Source of the DNA: Bacilli bacterium | GTDB lineage: Bacteria; Bacillota_I; Bacilli_A; RF39; UBA660 | Length of the DNA stretch: 10,414 nucleotides | Direction: 5' to 3' | NCBI GenBank assembly: GCA_900757295.1 | Contig: CAAENH010000135.1 | Span: 1 to 10,414 of the forward strand | Shown: piece after piece, positions 6,285-10,414 of the stretch | Position numbering within the stretch: position 1 is the first letter of the stretch | How the letters are laid out: every line of letters begins with the position of its first letter | The notes under the pieces: generated by a model | Seen by the model: the letters and a program-made list of their open reading frames with translations, nothing else | Told to the model about the DNA's origin: nothing | Databases searched by the model: none | Program-made: the position numbers and the translations under genes

Positions 6285-6293
6285 TGATATAAT
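6285..6293 (+). promoter_or_regulatory. Extended -10 promoter of the phospholipase C-like gene
   Basis: The plus strand reads TGATATAAT (TG at 6285-6286, hexamer 6288-6293). Transcription would start near 6300, leaving a leader of about 40 bases with AAAGGA at 6325-6330 before the ATG at 6341. It is the exact inverted copy of the minus-strand promoter at 6261-6269. Confidence 0.65.
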
Positions 6294-6340
6294 TTTTGCG
6301 TGATTTAAATGTTAAAAGATTGTGAAAGGATTGTGAAAAT

Positions 6341-7288
6341 ATGCCTGCTTTTTATACTCACTACCAATTTGCCAAAGATATTTATAAAAATTTAGATAAA
6401 CAAATAACCTCAAAAATTGATTATGAATATCTTCTTTTATTTACGCAAAGTTTTGATATTCTATTTTACGATTTTAAATTAATAAGAAAAAAACATTCAT
6501 TAACTAAACTTGGACATAAAGCACATCAAAAAGATACTCAAAAATTTCTTATAAATACTATTAAAAATATTAACATAAATAATAAAGAAGAAAATAGCTT
6601 TCTAATTGGTAGTATTGCTCATTATATACTAGATTCAAATTTTCATCCTTATATTTTTTATAAAACAGGAACATACAAAAAGAATAATGCAAAATATCAA
6701 AAATATAACGGATTACACACAAAATTAGAATTACTAATTGATCAACACTTTTATTACACTCATCATAAAACAAGATTTCACAAACAAAAATTTCATAATA
6801 TATATAATAAAATATTAACCAGAAATAATAGCAATTTAAAAAATGTAATCAATAAAATTTATAACCAAACTTATAATATAGAAAATGTTGGTTCAACATA
6901 CTTTAAATGTTTGAAAAAATGGAAATTTGTAACAAAAGTAATTAAAGAAGATCAATTTGGTTTAAAATTACATATTTACAATTTAATAGATAAAGTATTT
7001 AAAAAACACAGATATATTAAGTATTATTCATTTTTTTATACTGATACTATAACAACATATTTAAATAATGAACATAATGAATGGTACAATCCTGCTAATA
7101 AGAAACTTAAATATAACTATTCTGTTGACGAAATATATAATAATTCTCTAAATCTATGCGTAAAATTAATCCAAATAATATATTCTAAAAACAAACAATC
7201 AAATTTTAATAAACTACTACCTAATATTTCATACCATTCTGGATTAGATTTACGAAATAAACCTAAAATAAAATACTTTGAATTTTAA
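6341..7288 (+). CDS. Zinc-dependent phospholipase C-like protein (PLC/S1-P1-type fold)
   Basis: A 315-residue protein resembling the zinc-dependent phospholipase C family. The N-terminal half keeps a full set of likely metal ligands: His7 (MPAFYTHY), Asp39 (QSFDILFY), His59 and His62 (GHKAH), His94 and Asp98 (SIAHYILD), His102 (FHPY), and His126 with Glu130 (LHTKLE). The C-terminal half is not recognised and is rich in Asn, Lys and Tyr. Secreted phospholipases of this type have a signal peptide and a mature N-terminal Trp. Neither is present, so the protein should be cytoplasmic and its substrate is unknown. AAAGGA stands 10 bases before the ATG. It is the only plus-strand gene in the middle of the window, divergent from Abi_2-htrA and convergent with cwlD. 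The two stop codons overlap (TAA at 7286-7288 on plus, 7285-7287 on minus). Confidence 0.75.
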   Translation: MPAFYTHYQFAKDIYKNLDKQITSKIDYEYLLLFTQSFDILFYDFKLIRKKHSLTKLGHKAHQKDTQKFLINTIKNININNKEENSFLIGSIAHYILDSNFHPYIFYKTGTYKKNNAKYQKYNGLHTKLELLIDQHFYYTHHKTRFHKQKFHNIYNKILTRNNSNLKNVINKIYNQTYNIENVGSTYFKCLKKWKFVTKVIKEDQFGLKLHIYNLIDKVFKKHRYIKYYSFFYTDTITTYLNNEHNEWYNPANKKLKYNYSVDEIYNNSLNLCVKLIQIIYSKNKQSNFNKLLPNISYHSGLDLRNKPKIKYFEF

Positions 7289-7941
7289 ATAGAAAGTACA
7301 ATACCTTCTGAAATATATTTGGCTATTTTCTGTTGATATTCTTTGCTCATTAATTTTGTTTTTTCGTTGTAATTAGATAAAAACCCACATTCTACAAGCA
7401 CTCCAGGAACATTTAAACGACTGTACATATAAGTATCTTCAGGTATTAACTTAACCTTTCTATTTGTTTTCAATTTTTTATTTAAAATATTTTGCATATT
7501 ATTTGCAATTTTTTTATTGTTATTAGTAATATTATTATAAAACACTTGTGGACCATAATAACTAGCTTGCTCTAAATAATTAAGATGAATCGATACATAC
7601 ATACTTGCTGAACTATTATTAATTATTTTAATTCTATTATCAAAATCGCTTTTTTTTCGTCTATAGGAATTTGGTGAAGATAAATCATAATCTCCATTTC
7701 TGGTTAATATAACATTCGCCCCCTTTTTAATTAATTCTTTTTCTAAATATTTTCCAATTTTTAAATTAATATCTTTTTCTAAAATGTTATTTACAACAGT
7801 TCCAGGATCTTTACCACCATGTCCTATATCTATAGTAATAGTTTTTCCAAACAACGGCAAAGATGCTTTAGCATATGGAAAAGACAATATTAATGTTAAT
7901 AAAATAAAAATAATCAGCAACTTCAAACAATATTTTTTCAT
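7285..7941 (-). CDS. cwlD: CwlD-type N-acetylmuramoyl-L-alanine amidase
   Basis: A 218-residue zinc amidase of the Amidase_3 family. An uncleaved anchor or signal segment (about 5-26) precedes the catalytic domain. Zinc ligands are His41 (DIGHGG), Glu55 (LEKD) and His119 (SIHLN); the catalytic Glu is Glu184 (VECGFLSN). The stretch DLSSPNSYRRKKSDF and the block KIINNSSASMYVSIHLN are typical of CwlD, which with PdaA makes muramic-delta-lactam in spore cortex. The position after rpsI also matches B. subtilis cwlD (there separated by ybaJ), so orthology is well supported. The ATG at 7941 has no Shine-Dalgarno sequence, and the frame upstream meets a TAG before any other good start. The gene lies beyond the rpsI terminator, so it needs read-through or its own promoter. 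Its last codons overlap the convergent phospholipase-like gene by 4 bases. Confidence 0.88.
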   Translation of the reverse strand: MKKYCLKLLIIFILLTLILSFPYAKASLPLFGKTITIDIGHGGKDPGTVVNNILEKDINLKIGKYLEKELIKKGANVILTRNGDYDLSSPNSYRRKKSDFDNRIKIINNSSASMYVSIHLNYLEQASYYGPQVFYNNITNNNKKIANNMQNILNKKLKTNRKVKLIPEDTYMYSRLNVPGVLVECGFLSNYNEKTKLMSKEYQQKIAKYISEGIVLSI

Positions 7942-7973
7942 ATTATAATTTATGATTTTCTAAATTTTTATAT

Positions 7974-8000
7974 GAAAAAAACTTGCTTAATAAGCAAGTT
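7974..8000 (-). terminator. Rho-independent terminator of rplM-rpsI
   Basis: A perfect 9-bp stem (7992-8000 with 7980-7988) and a 3-base loop (7989-7991) are followed on the minus strand by seven T residues (7980-7974). It begins 10 bases after the rpsI stop and separates the ribosomal genes from cwlD. Confidence 0.88.
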
Positions 8001-8009
8001 ATAACTATT

Positions 8010-8423
8010 CTAACGTTTACTAAATTGTGGTGCACGACGTGCTTTTTTAAGACCATATTTTTTACGTTCTTTAACTCTTGGATCTCTAGTAACAAATCCA
8101 GCAGTCTTTAAAATCTTACGATAAGAATCGTCTCTTAATTGATCATTATCAGCATCAAATGATAATAATGCTCTTGTAATTCCTAATCTTATTGCTCCAG
8201 TTTGACCAGAAAAACCTCCACCTTTTACTGTTACTTCTATATCAAACTTATCTTCATTGTTAGTAGCAACTAATGGTTGTTTTAAATCCATAACTAAAAC
8301 AGCGTATGGCATATAATCATTAACATCTACACCATTTACAGTTATATTTCCTTTACCAGATGTCATTCTTACTTGAGCAACTGAACGTTTTCTTCTTCCT
8401 GTTGCAGTCCAAACTTGTTTCAT
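8010..8423 (-). CDS. rpsI: 30S ribosomal protein S9 (uS9)
   Basis: A 137-residue S9, close to the usual length of about 130. The N-terminal [14 protein letters not shown], the central [21 protein letters not shown], the [20 protein letters not shown] block and the C-terminal FSKR are all present. The conserved basic C-terminal tail reaches the P-site tRNA in the ribosome. Two adjacent ATG codons occur at 8426 and 8423. The second lies 6 bases from GGAGG against 3 for the first, so 8423 is chosen. Only 11 bases separate it from the rplM stop, and the Shine-Dalgarno overlaps that stop region, as expected for a co-translated rplM-rpsI pair. Confidence 0.97.
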   Translation of the reverse strand: MKQVWTATGRRKRSVAQVRMTSGKGNITVNGVDVNDYMPYAVLVMDLKQPLVATNNEDKFDIEVTVKGGGFSGQTGAIRLGITRALLSFDADNDQLRDDSYRKILKTAGFVTRDPRVKERKKYGLKKARRAPQFSKR

Positions 8424-8434
8424 CATTATCCTCC

Positions 8435-8866
8435 TTAATCAATATTCATTTCTATAGGTTTTTGAGCTTGTTGATTATGTTCACTACCAGCATAAACAAA
8501 TAATTTTTTATACATTTGTCTACCTAATCTACCTTTTGGTAACATACCTTTAATAGCTCTTTCCATCATTTCTTCAGGATAATTTTCAATCATTTCTTTA
8601 GCATTTCTTTCTCTTAATCCTCCTGGAAATCCAGAATGATTATAATACATTTTATCAGTTAATTTTTTACCAGTTAAATTAACTTTAGATGCATTAACGA
8701 TTATAACATAATCTCCACAATCAATATGTGGTGTAAAAGTAGCTTTATGTTTACCTCTAAGAATAGTAGCAGCTTTAGTTGCTACACGTCCTAAATTTTT
8801 TCCTTCAGCATCAATTACATACCACTTACGTTCAACAGTTTCTTTTTTTTGCATAAATGTCTTCAT
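8435..8866 (-). CDS. rplM: 50S ribosomal protein L13 (uL13)
   Basis: A 143-residue L13, the normal bacterial length. Recognisable parts are [19 protein letters not shown], the [20 protein letters not shown] region, [23 protein letters not shown] and the [20 protein letters not shown] block near the end. ATG at 8866 is chosen over the in-frame ATG at 8890: AAAGGAA (8880-8874) stands 8 bases upstream and the extra eight residues are foreign to the family. It is the first gene of the rplM-rpsI unit, transcribed from the consensus promoter at 8949-8977, with a probable L13-binding leader between. Confidence 0.97.
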   Translation of the reverse strand: MKTFMQKKETVERKWYVIDAEGKNLGRVATKAATILRGKHKATFTPHIDCGDYVIIVNASKVNLTGKKLTDKMYYNHSGFPGGLRERNAKEMIENYPEEMMERAIKGMLPKGRLGRQMYKKLFVYAGSEHNQQAQKPIEMNID

Positions 8867-8882
8867 AAAATAATTCCTTTCA

Positions 8883-8928
8883 TTATTCATTAATTCTTCG
8901 CTTTCCCACGGCTAAAATTTCTGAATAA
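8883..8928 (-). ncRNA. Probable L13 leader: autoregulatory hairpin upstream of rplM
   Basis: In the rplM 5' UTR an outer stem TTATTCA/TGAATAA (8928-8922 with 8889-8883), a 2x2 internal loop and an inner stem AATTTT/AGAATT (8919-8914 with 8897-8892, one G-U) close a 16-base loop. This loop carries GCCGTGGGAAAGCG, the only GC-rich patch in this stretch. The 3' arm ends just before the rplM ribosome binding site. Rfam describes an L13_leader element at this place in Bacilli, through which L13 represses its own operon. The match here is from position and hand folding only. Confidence 0.55.
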
Positions 8929-8948
8929 ATAAAAATGTACCATTTAAA

Positions 8949-8977
8949 ATTATATGGGATATTATCTATTTTGTCAA
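8949..8977 (-). promoter_or_regulatory. Consensus promoter of rplM-rpsI
   Basis: A perfect -35 TTGACA (8977-8972), a 17-base spacer and a perfect -10 TATAAT (8954-8949) lie on the minus strand. Transcription would start near 8942, giving a leader of about 75 bases that contains the hairpin at 8883-8928. This is the best promoter in the window and fits a highly expressed ribosomal operon. Confidence 0.92.
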
Positions 8978-9038
8978 ATGAAAACTTAGCCTTTTTGAGA
9001 TTTTTTTCTTTATTTTATTATATGTTTCAACAATAGTT

Positions 9039-9758
9039 TTATTTATACTCTATATTTTCTAAATAAAGACCTCCAGCATAAGCTACACTAAATCTTTTAT
9101 TTGTAATATTATTGAGTGAATCTAAAACTTCATTTTTAGTAACTTTATCTTTAGAATAATCTATAAAAGCTCCAACCAAACACCTGACCATATATCTATA
9201 AAAACTTTTGCCAACAAACGTAATTTTTAAAATATTATCTATTAAGGAAAAATTTATATCATATATAATAGCTTTATAATTATCACGTTGTCCACATACA
9301 AAATTTCTAAAATCATGTATTCCAACAAAATATTTACTTATATCTATCATTTTTTCCACATTTAAATTCTCATCCTGATAAAAATAATCTGATTTCAATG
9401 CTTCAAATTTATCTAAATTTATCTTATAAACATAAGTTTTCTTTTTAACATTAAATCTTGCATGAAAATCATCACTAACATTATTACAAGAAATAATATT
9501 TATATAAGGTCTTACTATATTGTTTAAAGCTATAATTAAACGTTCATTTGGTATTTTATGTATTAATTCAAAATGAGCCATTTGACCATGAGAATGAACT
9601 CCACGATCAGTTCTCCCAGCACCTTTTATTATCACATTACTCTGATCTATCAACGATAACGCTTCTTCTAAAGATTTTTGAACAGTAGGTAAATCATTTA
9701 ATCTTTGAAAACCATAAAATTTACTACCATCATATTCTATTTTAATTAAATATTTCAT
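9039..9758 (-). CDS. truA: tRNA pseudouridine(38-40) synthase
   Basis: A 239-residue TruA, which makes pseudouridine at positions 38-40 of the tRNA anticodon arm. It starts MKYLIKIEYDGSKFYGFQ and holds the catalytic motif GAGRTDRGVHSHGQ with Asp51. It also has the family blocks ALNNIVRP, DFHARFNVKKKTYVY, DFRNFV and the SFYRYMVRCLVGAF region. The length is typical. The start at 9758 has AAAGGTGA upstream and shares one base with the ecfT stop (TAATG), so the longer frame from 9785 is rejected. About 60 bases after the stop the rplM promoter begins; no convincing hairpin terminator was seen between, so read-through into rplM is possible. Confidence 0.96.
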   Translation of the reverse strand: MKYLIKIEYDGSKFYGFQRLNDLPTVQKSLEEALSLIDQSNVIIKGAGRTDRGVHSHGQMAHFELIHKIPNERLIIALNNIVRPYINIISCNNVSDDFHARFNVKKKTYVYKINLDKFEALKSDYFYQDENLNVEKMIDISKYFVGIHDFRNFVCGQRDNYKAIIYDINFSLIDNILKITFVGKSFYRYMVRCLVGAFIDYSKDKVTKNEVLDSLNNITNKRFSVAYAGGLYLENIEYK

Positions 9759-10414
9759 TAAATCACCTTTGATATATGGATACATAACAATAATACAAAT
9801 GCACTCATATAAATTATATCAATCAAATGAATATTTTGATCAAAATTTTTTACAGAAAGATTATTTCTTAACATCATTTTCTCTCTTTTTTTACGTTTCT
9901 CTTTTAACTTTAACATTACAATATTTACTAAATCAAGCTTAATTAAAAATCTGCTTAATATATTTTTATCTTTGATAGATTTGCCTTTTAATTCTAAAGA
10001 TTCTATAACATTATTTTGACATAATCTATAATCTATTCTAAAAGTAACTAAATTATATATTTTAATAAATAGACAATTATTATTTAAACTTAAAAAGTTA
10101 AAATACTTCAAAAAATTATAAATACCTACAGCAAGTTCAAAAGAACTAGTCGTATATGCAATTAAATTATACAAACAGATCCCAAACACAAAAGATAAAA
10201 CATGCAACAAACTCGTATTAAAAGTATAGTTAAAACTAGCAAAAATAATAAACATAGCTATAATTATGAACAAGCATTTATATAAATCTTCTAAATATTT
10301 CTTTAATGGAACTTTTGCAGTAATCATTAGATATACAACAATAATAAAACTTCCTATTCTAATATATTCGTAACAATTGGGTAAAATATTAATTATTATA
10401 TATAAAAATAAATA
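9758..10414 (-). CDS. ecfT: ECF transporter transmembrane (T) component, 5' end off the window
   Basis: The frame is open to the right edge, giving 218 visible residues. The codons upstream of the internal ATG at 10327 (reading ..NCYEYIRIGSFIIVVYLM) continue the protein, so 10327 is not its start. EcfT joins vitamin- or metal-binding S components to the two ATPases of energy-coupling-factor importers. Visible features are several hydrophobic segments, the KVPLKKYLEDL entry to a membrane segment, a charged cytoplasmic region rich in Lys/Arg and a last membrane helix. The two coupling-helix motifs, normally x-R-G, appear as LELKG and MMLRN, so they are degenerate. Gene order ecfT-truA-rplM-rpsI matches B. 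subtilis, where ecfA1 and ecfA2 lie just upstream. The order strongly supports the call, as sequence similarity alone is modest. Confidence 0.82.
   Translation of the reverse strand, partial: YLFLYIIINILPNCYEYIRIGSFIIVVYLMITAKVPLKKYLEDLYKCLFIIIAMFIIFASFNYTFNTSLLHVLSFVFGICLYNLIAYTTSSFELAVGIYNFLKYFNFLSLNNNCLFIKIYNLVTFRIDYRLCQNNVIESLELKGKSIKDKNILSRFLIKLDLVNIVMLKLKEKRKKREKMMLRNNLSVKNFDQNIHLIDIIYMSAFVLLLCIHISKVI

Noticed and set aside
6319-6340. Direct repeat GATTGTGAAA before the phospholipase C-like gene
   Set aside because: Two short copies with no symmetry or known binding motif, and the second overlaps the spacer before the ATG. Not enough to call a regulatory site.
6570-6773. 67-residue minus-strand open frame
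   Set aside because: It lies wholly inside the phospholipase C-like gene on the other strand, has no recognisable domain or ribosome binding site, and is expected by chance in AT-rich DNA.
7942-7947. TATAAT directly before the cwlD ATG as its -10 box
   Set aside because: Transcription would start after the ATG, so it cannot drive this start codon. No better promoter could be fixed.
10325-10327. ATG at 10327 as the start of ecfT
   Set aside because: The frame stays open to the window edge, upstream codons encode a hydrophobic segment as in EcfT, and no ribosome binding site precedes this ATG.

Overview
The window is very AT-rich and comes from a low-GC Gram-positive bacterium (Firmicutes/Bacillota, class Bacilli or a close uncultured relative). 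The inference rests on gene content and order. Read on the minus strand, ecfT-truA-rplM-rpsI-cwlD follows the Bacillus subtilis ribosomal-region order (which has one extra small gene, ybaJ, between rpsI and cwlD). Three peptidoglycan hydrolase genes point to a walled cell, and two of them (cwlJ-like and cwlD) belong to families used in endospore cortex metabolism. UGA is used as a stop, and the visible part of a tRNA-Trp has anticodon CCA, so the standard bacterial code applies rather than the Mycoplasma code. No mobile element, CRISPR array, rRNA or integrase was seen. The longest stretch without a gene is about 170 bases.

Left part (1-2000): the 5' part of a minus-strand tRNA-Trp runs off the left edge and has its own extended -10 promoter. 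A plus-strand cwlJ-like hydrolase gene follows. It converges on a five-LysM amidase gene, and the two share a bidirectional terminator whose stem contains both stop codons.

Surface-protein operon (598-4111, minus strand): a thioester-domain, SpaA-repeat, wall-anchored adhesin is followed by a sortase (ATGA overlap) and then the LysM amidase. The adhesin has a non-canonical sorting signal (VPETF), and the sortase lacks the usual catalytic arginine, so the pair looks co-diverged.

Middle (4200-7288): an Abi_2/HEPN-type gene is translationally coupled (TAATG) to a membrane-anchored HtrA protease that ends in a strong terminator. Divergent from it, on the plus strand, lies a zinc-dependent phospholipase C-like gene. 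The two transcription units leave a near-symmetric promoter pair: two TGATATAAT elements face away from each other around a 10-bp palindrome.

Right part (7285-10414, minus strand): ecfT (5' end off the window) and truA are coupled by TAATG. rplM-rpsI has its own perfect consensus promoter, a likely L13 autoregulatory leader and a terminator. cwlD follows that terminator and has no recognisable Shine-Dalgarno sequence. Several genes need shorter starts than the longest open frame; these were chosen from ribosome binding sites and overlaps (cwlJ-like 144, sortase 2564, adhesin 4039, rpsI 8423, rplM 8866, truA 9758).
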